Below are positions 1 through 11,728 of a stretch of 64,000 bases of DNA, one piece after another; position 1 is the first letter of the stretch, and the number at the start of each line of letters is the position of its first letter. Below the pieces are notes generated by a model. It made no database searches and had not been told where the DNA came from. It saw only the letters and a list, made by a program, of their open reading frames with translations. Source of the DNA: Fratercula arctica (lineage: Eukaryota > Chordata > Aves > Charadriiformes > Alcidae); NCBI GenBank assembly GCA_947846985.1, contig CANTUZ010000025.1, positions 9,174,100 to 9,238,099 on the forward strand, in the 5' to 3' direction. The position numbers and the translations under genes were made by a program.

Positions 1-2271
1 AAAGATTGATGTCAAGATTGGAGGCAGCCTGGACTGCAGTGACCATGCACGAGTGGAGTACACAGTCCTGAGGGACATGGGTCAGGCAAAGAGTAAAGTC
101 AGGACCCTGAATTTTAGGAAAGCAAACTTCCAGCTCTTCAAGGAGTTAGTCAACGGGACCCCCCTGGGAAACTGCCCTCAGGGACAAGGGAGCAGAACAG
201 AGCTGGCAGATCTTTAAGGGTGCTTTCCTTAGAGAGCAAGAGCTCTCAATCCCCAGGTGTAAGAAATCAGGAAAGGAAGGCAAGAGACTAGCATGGCTGA
301 GTCAAGACCTGCTGGTCAAACTAAAAGGCAAGAACGAAATGCACGGGCAGTGGGAGCAGGGAGAGGTATCCTGGGAAGAGTATAGGGACACTGCCCAGTT
401 GTGTAGGGATGGGGTCAGGAAGGCCAAGGCGTGGCTGGAGCTGAACTTGGCAAGGGATGCTAAGAATAACAAGGAGGGCTTCTACAGGTATGTCAGCCAG
501 AAAAGGAAGGTCAAAGAAAGCGTCATCCCCCTGATGAACACAACTGGCAAACTGGTAACAATGGACGAGGAGAAGGCTGAGGTTCTCAACAACTATTTTG
601 CCTCAGTCTTCACTGGCAACCTCTCTCCCCACACCTCTCGAGTGGATGGACCTCAGGGCAGGGAATGGGGGAGCAAAGTCCCTCCCACTGTAAGTGAAGA
701 CAAGGTTCATGACCACCTGAGGAACCTGAATATATACAAGTCTATGGGATCCAATGAAATGCATCCCAGAGTCCTGAGGGAATTGGCTGATGTAGTTGCC
801 AAGCCACTCTCCATGATATTTGAAAAGTCGTGGTAGTCAGGTAAAGTCCCTGGTGACTGGAAAAAGGGAAACATCGCACCCATTTTTAAAAAGGGTAGAA
901 AGGAGGACCCTGGGACCTACTGCCCTGTCAGCCTCACCTCTGTGCCTGGGAAGATCATGGAACAGATCCTCCTAGAAGCTATGCTAAGGCACATGGAGGA
1001 CAGGGAGGTGATTAGAGACAGCCAGCATGGCTTCACCAGGGGCAAGTCCTGCCTGACCAACCTGGTGGCCTTCTATGACGGAGTGACTACATGAGTGGAC
1101 AAGGGAAGAGCAATGGATGTCATCTACCTGGACTTCTGCAAGGCCTTTGACATGGTCCCCCCCCAACATCCTTCTCTCTAAGTTGGAGAGATATGGATCT
1201 GATGGGTAGACTGTTCAGTGGATGAGGAATTGGCTGGATGGTTGCATCCAGAGTGTAGCGGTCAACGGCTCAAAGTCCAGATGGAGATCAGTGATGAGTG
1301 GCGTCCCTCGGGGTCTGTATTGGGACTAGTACTATTCAATATCTTCATCAACGACATGGACAGTGGGATCGAGTGTACCCTCAGCAAATTTGCAGATGAC
1401 ACCAAGCTGCATGATGCAGTTGACACACCTGAGGGACGGGATGCCATCCAGAGGGACCTGGACAGGCTCGAGAAGTGGGTCCATATGAACCTCATGAGGT
1501 TCAACCAGGTCAAGTGCAAGGTCCTGCACCTGGGTCGGGGCGACCCCCAGTATCAATACAGGCTGGGGCATGAAGGGATTGAGAGCAGCCCTGCCGAGAA
1601 GGACTTGGTACTGGTGGATGAAAAGCTGGACATGAGCTGACAATGCGCACTTGCAGCCCAGAAGGCCAACCTTATCCTGGGCTGGATCAAAAGAAGTGTG
1701 GCCAGCAAGTCGAGGGAGGTGATTCTTCCCCTCTACTCCACTCTTGTGAGACCCCACCTGGAGTACTGCATCCAGCTCTAGAGCCCTCAGGACAGGAAAG
1801 ACATGGACCTGTTGGAGCAGGTCCAGAGGAGGGCCACAAAAATGATCAGAGGGATGGAACACCTCTCCTATGAGGACAGGCTGAGAGAGTTGGGGTTGTT
1901 CAGCCTGGAGAAGAGAAGGCTCCAGGGAGACCTTATTGCAGCCTTTCAGTACTTAAAAGGGGGCCTACAGGAAAGATGGGGACAAACTTTTTAGCAGGGC
2001 CTGTTGCGATACAACAAGGGGTAATGGCTTTAAACTAAAAAAGGGTAGATTCAGACTAGATATAAGGAAGAAATTTTTTCCGATGAGGGTGGTGAAACAC
2101 TGGAACAGGTTGCCCAGAGAGGTGGTAGATGCCCCATCCCTGGAAACTTTCAAGGTCAGGTTGGACGGGGCTCTGAGCAACCTGGTCTCGTTGAAGATGT
2201 CCCTGCTCATTGTAGGGGGTATCGGGCTAGATGACCTTTAAAGGTCCCTTCCAACCCAAAGTATTCTATTG
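1..2271 (+). mobile_element. CR1 LINE copy, 5' cut by window edge, decayed ORF2
   Basis: This is a non-LTR retrotransposon remnant read on the plus strand. It covers the linker after the endonuclease, the reverse transcriptase region and the 3' end. An open stretch at 339-836 encodes the region before the RT core (ending MIFEKSW, then TAG). Further on, the RT motifs GSVLG, FINDM and FADDTKL are readable near 1310-1410, and the C-terminal block [20 protein letters not shown] lies near 1858-1920. Breaks include the TAG at 834-836, a TGA near 1093, an extra C in the C-run near 1157-1164, and stops near 1638 and 1780. The end near 2271 has the usual CR1 tail (GGTCCCTTCCAACC followed by ATTCTAT). 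A closely similar copy lies in inverted orientation at 61571-64000. Confidence 0.93.
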
Positions 2272-5200
2272 AAAGTGTCAGATTGTGATGATTCTACTTC
2301 TGACTCTGTGCTTATTTTGCATCTGATCAAGTTCAAATGTTTAAATTAATAGTTGTACTGACTTTGGGAAGTTTGGTTCAATGTTCTGAAAAGCCAAAAA
2401 TTCATCTGCAGTAAGAAACAAAGATTTCAACCATTCCAATATAGACAGAAGCAAAAAATCAGATCTGGATAGCAATCTGGAATTTGAAAACATCTATATT
2501 TTAGGGTGATTTGAATCCAGAGTTCTGGTTTGTGCTCCAGGGTTTACTTGCAAAATTTCACTTTTGATATGCCTACACAAGTACATCATCTATAAACAAA
2601 AAAGGGGAAGTAATAATTAAAACATGTATTTCATTGCCAGGCTAACGTATCCACAAATTAGAGTATTTAACAATTTCCTTCCAATAGGAAATGCATTCTT
2701 TCTGCATACTCAAGCTTCTTTGTGGCACTAGACTCCTCCAAATTCACTGAACTAACATCTCCCAGACATCGTAATTCCAATCAAATAATCAGCTGAACTG
2801 TGTGAATTAATGGATACAGCACTCCAAAACTATTTTAGTCATTCATCTGTTTGCAGGATGATTTTAAGCACATCAGCTCACCTCCCTACTCCATAAAATG
2901 AGAAAAATAGTTTCCTTCTTCCTAAATTGCTTTGGGAGATAGAATGAAAAGCACTACATCAAAATTAGCTATTATTACTGACATAGTCTGGTAGTCCTTA
3001 TTCAGACTTTAATTTCAGCAGGAGTTTGCCTCAGTAAATCCATAAAGACAAAACTAAAGGAATGTAAAATTACTATGGGCTGTATCATACTATTAATATT
3101 TGAGAAAAAACCTCTGCTTAAATCAGAAAGGAGTTCTGTCTGAGACAGACATACAATATCCCAAAATCAACAGAATATTTCCTTATGGAAAACTATGCAA
3201 AACACAGAGAACTTATTAACTAAAATAACACAACGTATCAATTTGTAGAAATAATTTATATTAAAAACAAAAAGTTAATGTTTATTTGTAATTTACTTTA
3301 AACATAGCCACACCTATTTAAAAAGTTGTTTATATTCCCCTGCTGCTTTGCATTTAAAAGAGTAGAATTTGAAGTACATTCTCCATCAGCCTGTACATGA
3401 AATGAAAAATAACATTAATAGTCATTTGAAAACAAATAAGATATCTAAAAAGAAGTGGAAAATCCATCTCTGCTCTTATTTCATTAAATGAAAATGGAAT
3501 TATACCAGGTACTACTATGGATATGTCTTCCTTATTTTCAGCTCATTTTGGAAAGTTAACAGAGAAATTCTTCTAAGGTGCATAAAGCTTTCTGTTCTCC
3601 AGCTCAATACTATACCTGGTACTACCTTAGTTTCATAGTTACTGATTTGAGATATTTCCTTATTACCACCATCCTATCAGTAACATCTCTAAGCAGCTGT
3701 TTTTAATAAGCCAGCCTCAAAAACATATGAGGAACTGCCCTGGAAAGATGAGGCCCAAAATCACTAGTAGAAAGTATACTGCTTTTTGTCACACACTAAC
3801 ATGCACGCATGCATGCACACCCACCCACAAACATAAGGTGACCCTTTATCATAGTCTTTTCTTCATTGGTGGACATAGGATGATGCTAACATATCTTTTG
3901 CCAGTATTAAATTTGTGTGAATAATTTACTGAAACTAAGAGAAAGAAGCATAATCTGAAAATTAATAAATGACCTCAAAGTCCGCCTCCAAGTGTGTGGA
4001 TTTAATAATTATTAATTTGTAAAGCAGACAAGGGAAAGAGTTTTAAAAATCCAGGAAACATAAACTGAAGCTGAGGCCTTTCACAAGATCAAGACAAGAT
4101 AGATGACAACCTGTAACGGTGTATCTTAGGGCTCCGTGACTTCAGTTTGGAATTCGGATGCTTGTATTTGCAGTAAATTAAACAAAGCTGAACCCATCTA
4201 GAGAAAAAAAACAGCAAATCAAATTATCTTCCTTTTGCCTAAGTGTTATCAATGATGGAGCCTCTTTCTGTTGTGTCATGCAGAATTACACATAGACATT
4301 TCAAATTATGTAACATCTAACCATCCTATATCATAATAATCATAAATGGTAACAATACAGCACAATGAAAACTCGGCTGGCAATATGAGCAAAGATCAAA
4401 TTGTTGTGCTGTTCTTAATGTTTTCAACACTAACGAAAGCCTCCAACAAAAGTTAGCAGTTTGGCCCATAATTAAAAAAAAATAATTATGGGAAATACAT
4501 TCATAATGCATATTAAAACATGATAATTTGGTGGGAAAATTTCATAAAATTTTTAAAATGTTAATTAGGATTTTATGTTACTTCAGCATGTTTCAGCTAT
4601 AATATGCTGAACCTCTTGATGAGCATTTGCTAAAATAGAGCATAAAAATAACTAGCTTGAATTGTAACTTACAATTCCTATCTGAAAAGCATCAACCTAG
4701 AGTATTTTCAGCCTCATTGCTGAAATCCTGATGGCAACATGATTTAAACTAGAAGGCTGATTATAAATATGGGTGAACTTCAGAAGGTTCAAAGTTTAGT
4801 TCAGATAAGCACCCAAAAGTAACCATTTTAGTGCTCTACTACCAAATGCTCATTAAGCGGTGCAGCATGTTCTGAATCAAAACATGCTGAAAGAATGTGA
4901 AATAGGATCTGAAGCTTAGGTCGTACATTCGTATTATGTTACCAACGTTCTTTCCTAAATATTGGGTGCTTACGTGAACCTTATGCAAACTACAGAAGCC
5001 CCACAAGGTCAATCACCTCCAAGCAGCATCTTCCCTTTCAAACCCATGCAATCTATCCCATCTTTATTCCAACCACATTCCAGTATCTGGAATCTCATTA
5101 TTGCTTCGACAGTCATCTAATGCACTCCTGCTTTGATCACTGTCTTCCCCTTGCACTTTTTAAACAACTGTCATGAGATCCAGGTACATTCGTGTTATGT

Positions 5201-7583
5201 CTGTTTCTTGTGAGAGAGAAAAAAAGAGAGAGCGAGAAAGAGAGAAAGGGAAAGGGGGTTTGGAGACAAGACAATCCTAGGAAAGAAGAAAGGGGACTAT
5301 GGGAAATTGTTAAAGATTCAAAAAGGATTTAAAACCACTTTAGGATTTAGAAAGAGGAAAACTTCTGGGATTTCCCTTGGCTATACACCTCCTAATCTTA
5401 CAAAAAAAGGGAACAAAATTCACCTTAAGAATAAAGCTGAAAGTGTTTCAAACATTCTTAATTACAACATGATCCTGTAAGTCGTTACACAAGAAAAGCT
5501 TGAAACTTTAATCATTCTAAATGCAAAAGGCCTGCACAATAGTGATGAGAGTTTTTGCACTTGACAGGCAAGACCTTATGAAATAAAAAATAATGGAAAA
5601 GTTGATAAAAATGACAGTATAATACCAGGATCTTCAATTCCTCTCTTTGCCTACACATACTCTTAACATCAGTTTGTGAGCAATGTAGTATAAATCAATC
5701 ATCTGATCGAACTACTTATGGTCTGCTAACAAACACCAAGTATAAAGTGACTTAACCATGGTATGAAGTATGAAGCCAGGGAAAAAAAGTCACTTTTCAG
5801 TGAGTTACTAAGTACTACGTACAGATTCAATTGAATGCACAATCCTAGTCATAGCATCAAAGGGTGAGGGAACAGAAGGGAACCGGTAGCTATGGTGCAA
5901 AGATACACACCAGTGGCTTCTCTGCCTTTCCTTTTTGAAAAAAACAGCTTCCAGAATCTGCTTCCACCTTCCTATAAAAGCCCAACGTCAAGCTAAATAC
6001 CTCTATTTAACTGGAGCAAATCACATCAGTGTTTCATGAAAACAATGACAGTTTAATTCACTAACATTAAAATTTGCATCACCTGATTACAAGGGTCAAT
6101 TGTAATTCAGGCTATTCTAAGAAATATTATAGAACTGTTGTGTATAGCAATTTGTTTACTCTCCTGAATTTAAAAGTTAGCTGATCAGATGCTGTTTTGT
6201 TTTGCTCATTTCTAATTCAGTTACACTATTCTGTCTCTGAACTGGCATGTGGGAAACTAGGAAGCAGTAAAGGTACGACAACTGCATGTCCTGTATTTCT
6301 GTAGTTGATGCTTTCCCAGCAACTTTCTATTAATGGTAATTAACTTTATGGCCACTCCTCATAATTCATTAAAAGCTTCCTAGAGACAAATAGTGCAAGG
6401 GAGCTACTGAAGGCAGCGGGAGGACTCCTTATCCTGAGAATATATCTTCATTCTGCCTGTTCACAAGCAGTAAGTTCATAGCTTGAACTCTATCTGTCTT
6501 CCAAAACACACTAACAAATTGTGAATAAAAACTAGTATTTGAATTTTAAGCTATTTTTGTTGGCAAATTAACTGGAGAACTTAATTGCAAACATAAGACC
6601 ATGACAAAGAAGAGAGCTACCTGTCATCAGCTAAAATACATTACCTGATGTGTTAAACTAGTGTGAAATATGAATAGATTAGCTCTGCTGATTTCAGTGA
6701 AGCCATGTATGCAAAGGAAAGGAAACTTTGCCCCCTTATCCCTCTACTCAAAGTATTTACTGACACCAATAATGAGTTTGCATTTTAATGTAAAAAAATA
6801 TACCAAAGAATTGAAATCCATGCTAGCTGCCAACAGCTTCACAGATCATAAAATGCACCACAGCAATATCAATCATATGCATAAAGTATTAACTGCTATT
6901 AAAATGTCTGAGGTTTTAGCCTCTGTCCTAAAAACGTAGGGACCAGCTCTACAGCAAAGCATTATTTTGAACCACAAAATCTCTAAGTTAGTCAAGCATG
7001 TTCCAGGTATTGTTTAAACTCATAAACCAGAGAAATTCAAAGTCAAGACTGGAATTCTTTCCTGAGTTAACCCAGAGATAGCCAACAGACAACTGCTATT
7101 AGGCAGATGCTCAAAGGTTAAGGAAGTAAGGAATCAATGAAAAAAGTTCTCCTTACGCTCACCTAAATAAAACATTCCTGAACTTTCAAGGGAACTGACA
7201 CACAAACAGAGCAGAGAACTGAGCCACACCTGACAATCAGCAGAGAATTCACACTGCATCACCCTAGAAGATGTAGCATATCTAGTACCTACATAAAAGA
7301 ACAGGAACTAACACTGTCCCTAATAACCTCAAAATCTCCCACTGCAATGAAACCAGTAAGATACTTGAAAGCATGTATTGCTGTGGAATAATTACTAAAA
7401 TGATCAAAAATACAGCATTGTTCACACATTAAGGAAAGGTATACAATCAAAAAGTTCCTAGGGTAGAATACAGCTGCAGCTGGTATGCGAAGAATCCACC
7501 ACATCATCTGCGATTCCCTATACAATATTGCTTGCAAAGCAAAACAGGGGGCAAAGTGGAATGAAGAGTCCGCGGTCTCTCCC
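2272..7583. other. AT-rich intronic sequence, no gene seen
   Basis: I see no exon, RNA gene or recognisable transposon here. Open frames are short and look like chance. A purine-rich simple tract lies near 5213-5258 (GA/A-rich), and an alternating purine-pyrimidine stretch (CATGCACGCATGCATGCAC) near 3801-3819. The segment most likely belongs to the ADAMTS6 intron that follows the exon at 17654-17795. Confidence 0.6.
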
Positions 7584-8401
7584 TGTGATAATCCAGCAGA
7601 TATGGGAACGAGATGGTCCTATGGAACTGATGAGCTGCATACTTACTACCCTGAGCCAACAGTCTGTCAAATTTTGATGAAATGCTGTCCTTTGTGCGAA
7701 CTTTGCTCATTATAATTTCATTATAATACCAAAACACACCTCCATCCCAAAGGCTACCCGCCTCCAAGGTGCAACCACTCCTCCTTGAGTCTGCGCCCTG
7801 AATTTTTCGTACACTATACCTTTAAATGTGAGGCAAGAGAATTTTACACCAATCATAATAAAGGTATTTATGACTAGAGTCACTCAAACTCCACCTTGAA
7901 GATAAAAAAAAGAGTATAAAAATAGCCCAAGAAAGGGGGGATATCAGGGAAGACACCATCATGAACAAGTCAAGGACGACTCCATCGCTGACTGCCTTTG
8001 ACTTACGGGACCAGTTAATGGGCTGAGCCCTTCTTCCCCCCCATAGGGACGCCTTTGGGTAAGGCTCAGATTATACCTAGTGTTTCCTCGGGGAACTTAG
8101 AAATCTCTCTAGAGATCTCTCTCCTTCCTGCATTTATAGCCAGGCTGTATTGTTTATAACTTTGTCGCGCGTTTTGTATAATTAACAATACTTTTATTTG
8201 CACGTGCTTTGCAGACAGTGTATTTATCACTGGCAATCCCAAGAACCTATATATCTGTTGTTTAAATAAACTGCACTAAAAGTAGCTAGTCGTTTCGGTT
8301 TCTCATTGAACGTGACCAAAGACTCGAGAGTGGCCGTGCTAGTTCATGAGCACGACTAGACTGAAGGTGCAGTCCACTATTAGTGTATCCAAATCATAAC
8401 A
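7584..8401 (+). mobile_element. LTR-like sequence, probable solo LTR (5' limit uncertain)
   Basis: The sequence has promoter-like and polyadenylation-like parts in LTR order: a TATA-like box (GTATAAAAATAG, near 7911-7922) and an AATAAA-type signal near 8265. It ends in AAATCATAACA at 8401, consistent with a CA-3' LTR end. Parts of the second half resemble the LTR at 50349-51152, for example GGGACGCCTTT and TTTATCA.TGGCAATC. I place the 5' end at TGTG (7584) mainly by length comparison. No target-site duplication was found, so the left limit is a guess. Confidence 0.5.
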
Positions 8402-8409
8402 GTTTAATC

Positions 8410-8716
8410 ATAGAATCATGGAATCTTCATGGTTGGAAAGGACCTTTGAGATCATCGAGTCCAACCATACACACACAAAAAAATCCCCTACAATCTCTGT
8501 CACTAGAGCATGCCCTGAAGTGCCAAATCTACACGTTTCTTAAATACTTCTAGGGATGGTGACTCAACCACCTCCCTGGGCAGGCTGTTCCAGTGCCTGA
8601 CCACTCTTTCAGTAAAGTAATTCCTCCTAATATCTAATCTAAACCTCCCCTGCTGCAACTTCAGACCATTTCCTCTGGTCCTGTCATTATTCACCTGGGA
8701 GAAGAGGCCAACACCC
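8410..8716 (-). mobile_element. Old CR1, 3' part (interrupted by the younger CR1)
   Basis: This is the 3' terminal part of an older CR1 on the minus strand. The translated C-terminus GVGLFSQV...DRTRGNGLK...[27 protein letters not shown] is readable, followed by the CR1 tail. It stops at 8716, where the young CR1's own 3' tail begins. The upstream half of the same element resumes at about 13327. The subfamily resembles the copy at 42177-43305. Confidence 0.88.
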
Positions 8717-8786
8717 ATAGAACCATAGGGTTGGAAGGGACCTCTGGAGATCATCTAGTCCAACCCCCCTGCCAGAGCAGGGTCAC

Positions 8787-11726
8787 CTAGAGCAGGTTAC
8801 ACAGGAACACGTCCAGGCGGGTTTTGAATGTCTCCAGAGATGGAGACTCCACCACCTCTCTGGGCAGCCTGTTCCAGTGCTCTGCCACCCTCAGGGTAAA
8901 GAAGTTCCTCCTCATGTTTAGGTGGAACTTCTTGTGCTCAAGTTTGTGCCCATTGCCTCTTGTCCTGTCCCCGGGCACTACTGAAAAGAGCCTGGTCCCA
9001 TCCTCCTGACACCCACCCTTTAAGTATTTATAAGTGTTGATAAGATCCCCCCTCAGCCGTCTTTTTTCCAGACTGAAGAGACCCAAATCCCTCAGCCTTT
9101 CCTCATAAGAGAGGTGTTCCAGTCCCCTAATCATCTTGGTAGCCCTCTGCTGCACCCTTTCCAGCAGTTCCCTGTCCTTCTGGAACCGGGGAGCCCAGAA
9201 CTGGACACAGTACTCCAGGTGTGGCCTCACCAATGCAGGGTAGAGGGGGAGGATGACCTCCCTTGACCTGCTGGCCACACTCTTCTTGATGCACCCCAGG
9301 ATGCCATTGGCCTTCTTGGCCACAAGGGCACATTGCTGACTCATGGTCATCCTGTTGTCCACCAGGACTCCCAGGTCTCTTTCCACAGAGCTGCTCTCCA
9401 GCAGGTCAGCCCCCAACCTGTACTGGTGCATGGGGTTATTCCTCCCCAGGTGCAGCACCCTACACTTGCCCTTGTTGAATTTCATAAGGTTTCTCTCTGC
9501 CCAGATCTCCAACCTGTCCAGGTCTCTCTGTATGGCAGCACAGCCCTCCGGTGTGTCAGCCACCCCTCCCAGTTTTGGGTCATCACCAAACTTGCTGAGG
9601 GTGCACTCTATCCCCTCATCCAGGTCATTGATGAATATATTGAAGAGGACTGGGCCCAGTACTGACCCCTGGGGAACACCACTCGTCACTGGTCTCCAAC
9701 TAGATTCTGTGCCCCTAATCACAACCCTCTGAGCTCTGTCTTTCAACCAGTTTTCTATCCACCTTACTGTCCATTCATCTAACCCACACTTCCTAAGCTT
9801 CCCTATGAGGATGCTGTGGGAGACCGTGTCAAACGCCTTGCTTAAGTCAAGGTAGACCACATCTACCGCCCTCCCCTCATCTATCCATCCAGTCATGCCA
9901 TCGTAGAAGGCTATCAGATTAGTCAGACATGATTTCCCCTTGGTGAATCCATGCTGAGTACTTCTGATAGCTTTCTTTTCCTCCACGTGCCTTGAGATGA
10001 CGCCCAGAACGAGCTGTTCCATCATCTTTCCAGGGATGGAGGTGAGGCTGACCGGCCTGTAGTTCCCCGGCTCCTCCTTCTTGCCTTTTTTGAAGACTGG
10101 AGTGATGTTGGCTTTCCTCCAGTCCCCAGGCACCTCGCCTGTTCTCCAGGACTTTTCAAAGATGATGGAGAGCGGCCCAGCAATGACTTCTGCCAGCTCC
10201 CTCAGCACTCTCGGGTGCATCCCATCGGGGCCCATGGACTTGTGAATATCTAAATGATCTAATTGATCCCTCACTCGCTCCTCCTCAACCCAAGGGAAGT
10301 CTTCTTCTTTCCCTGTTACTTTATTCAATGCCTGGGACTCCTGAGGGCTGGGCCGAGCAGAAAAGACCGAAGCAAAGAAGGCATTCAGTAACTCTGTCTT
10401 CTCCGCATCCTCCGTCACCATGACTCCTGTCTCATTCAACAGTGGGCCCACAACTTCTCTGGTCTTCCTTTTGCTTCCAATATACTTGTAGAAGCTCTTT
10501 TTGTTGTGCTTGACATCCCTAGCCAGGTCTAATTCCAAGGCGGCCTTGGCTTTCCTTGTTTCATCCCTGCACGCTCTGGTGGCATTCTTGTAATCCTCCC
10601 AAGGGGTCAGTCCCTTCTTCCACTTATTATAAACTTCCTTCTTCCACTTATTATAAACTTCCTTCTTCCACTTGAGCTTTTTCTGAAGCTCCCTGCTTAA
10701 CCATGCAGGTCTCCTGTGTCCCTTGGCCGATTTCTTTCTCTTAGGGATGCACCAATCCTGAGCTTGGAGGAAGTGGTCTTTGAATACCAACCAGCTTTCT
10801 TGAGCCCCTTTGCCTTCCAGAGCCCTAGCCCACGGGATCTCTCCAAGCAGTTTCTTGAAGAGGCCAAAGTTAGCCCTCCTGAAATCCAAGGTTGTAATTT
10901 TACTTCTTGTTGTTTTGTGGATAGTGCCCATGATCCTGAACTCTATCTTCTCATGATCACTACAACCTAGGGTGCCCCCAACCTTAATGTCCTCCACCAA
11001 TCCCTCTGTGTTTGTCAGTACCAGGTCTAGAAGTGCTCCTCTCCTTGTTGGCTCCTGTACCACCTGTGTCAAAAAGTTGTCATCAATGCACTGGAGGAGC
11101 CTCCTGGACTGCCCATGCCTGGCTGTGTGGTCTTCCCAGCAGATATCAGGGTGATTGAAGTCCCCCATGAGAACCAGGGCCTGCGATTGCGAGGCTACCT
11201 TCAGTTGTCTGTAAAAAGCCTCATCAGTTTCCCCATCCTGATCAGGTGGCCTGTAATAAACACCCACAACAGTGTCCCTCATATTTTCCTGTCCCTTAAT
11301 CCTCACCCATAAGCTCTCGACCCGCTCTTCATCCGCCCCTAGTGAGAGCTCAATGCATTCCAAATGCTCTCTCACATAGAGTGCAATTCCACCACCATGC
11401 CTTGCTGGTCTGTCTTTCCTGAAAAGGACATAGTCATCCATGACAGCATTCCAATCACGCGAGTTGTCCCACCATGTCTCAGTAATTGCAATGAGATCGT
11501 GGCCCCGCAACCGCACACAGACCTCCAGCTCTTCCTGCTTATTCCCCATGCTGCGTGCATTGGTGTATAAGCATTTCAGAGAGGGAGTTGTGTGTGTAGT
11601 TTTGACCCTTGAGATGTGGTGTGCCTTCTGGCTTTCAGAAATACTGGCACACTGGCCCACGAGCGCTGAGCAACTACGCCCTGGCACCTCACCAGCAAGC
11701 CCAGTACCATCCCCACCCCCCTTCAA
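8787..11726 (-). CDS. CR1 ORF2: endonuclease-reverse transcriptase, intact
   Basis: ORF2 is the enzyme for target-primed reverse transcription. About 979 codons are open. An APE-type endonuclease lies at roughly residues 50-270, with LYTNARS near 53, [24 protein letters not shown] near 193 and GCSDH. The RT core spans roughly 480-760, with [52 protein letters not shown] and the catalytic motif FGDDPKL near residue 712, where CR1 copies usually have FADDTKL. A CR1-typical C-terminal region follows. The coordinate start is a TTG; the first in-frame ATG comes only after LYTNARS, so normal AUG initiation would remove part of the endonuclease. The frame is -1 relative to ORF1, whose stop lies 2 nt upstream. 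A 24-bp tandem duplication (KEVYNKWK twice) lies near residue 355. No stop or frameshift is seen. Confidence 0.93.
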   Translation of the reverse strand: MKGGGDGTGLAGEVPGRSCSALVGQCASISESQKAHHISRVKTTHTTPSLKCLYTNARSMGNKQEELEVCVRLRGHDLIAITETWWDNSRDWNAVMDDYVLFRKDRPARHGGGIALYVREHLECIELSLGADEERVESLWVRIKGQENMRDTVVGVYYRPPDQDGETDEAFYRQLKVASQSQALVLMGDFNHPDICWEDHTARHGQSRRLLQCIDDNFLTQVVQEPTRRGALLDLVLTNTEGLVEDIKVGGTLGCSDHEKIEFRIMGTIHKTTRSKITTLDFRRANFGLFKKLLGEIPWARALEGKGAQESWLVFKDHFLQAQDWCIPKRKKSAKGHRRPAWLSRELQKKLKWKKEVYNKWKKEVYNKWKKGLTPWEDYKNATRACRDETRKAKAALELDLARDVKHNKKSFYKYIGSKRKTREVVGPLLNETGVMVTEDAEKTELLNAFFASVFSARPSPQESQALNKVTGKEEDFPWVEEERVRDQLDHLDIHKSMGPDGMHPRVLRELAEVIAGPLSIIFEKSWRTGEVPGDWRKANITPVFKKGKKEEPGNYRPVSLTSIPGKMMEQLVLGVISRHVEEKKAIRSTQHGFTKGKSCLTNLIAFYDGMTGWIDEGRAVDVVYLDLSKAFDTVSHSILIGKLRKCGLDEWTVRWIENWLKDRAQRVVIRGTESSWRPVTSGVPQGSVLGPVLFNIFINDLDEGIECTLSKFGDDPKLGGVADTPEGCAAIQRDLDRLEIWAERNLMKFNKGKCRVLHLGRNNPMHQYRLGADLLESSSVERDLGVLVDNRMTMSQQCALVAKKANGILGCIKKSVASRSREVILPLYPALVRPHLEYCVQFWAPRFQKDRELLERVQQRATKMIRGLEHLSYEERLRDLGLFSLEKRRLRGDLINTYKYLKGGCQEDGTRLFSVVPGDRTRGNGHKLEHKKFHLNMRRNFFTLRVAEHWNRLPREVVESPSLETFKTRLDVFLCNLL
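10611..10671 (-). repeat. 24-bp tandem duplication inside CR1 ORF2
   Basis: The unit CTTATTATAAACTTCCTTCTTCCA occurs twice in a row, with a partial third end (CTTCTTCCACTT) on either side. In protein it gives KWKKEVYN repeated before KWKKGL. The frame is kept because the unit is 8 codons. Confidence 0.85.
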
Positions 11727-11728
11727 AT

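Noticed and set aside
3801..3831. Alternating CATGCACGCATGCATGCAC stretch as possible CRISPR-like or regulatory repeat
   Set aside because: It is a short simple repeat without spaced units; at most it could favour unusual DNA structure.
9333..9732. Plus-strand open frames opposite CR1 ORF2
   Set aside because: They are antisense to the strongly coding minus-strand ORF2, and the same frames recur opposite the CR1 copy at 46121-46748.
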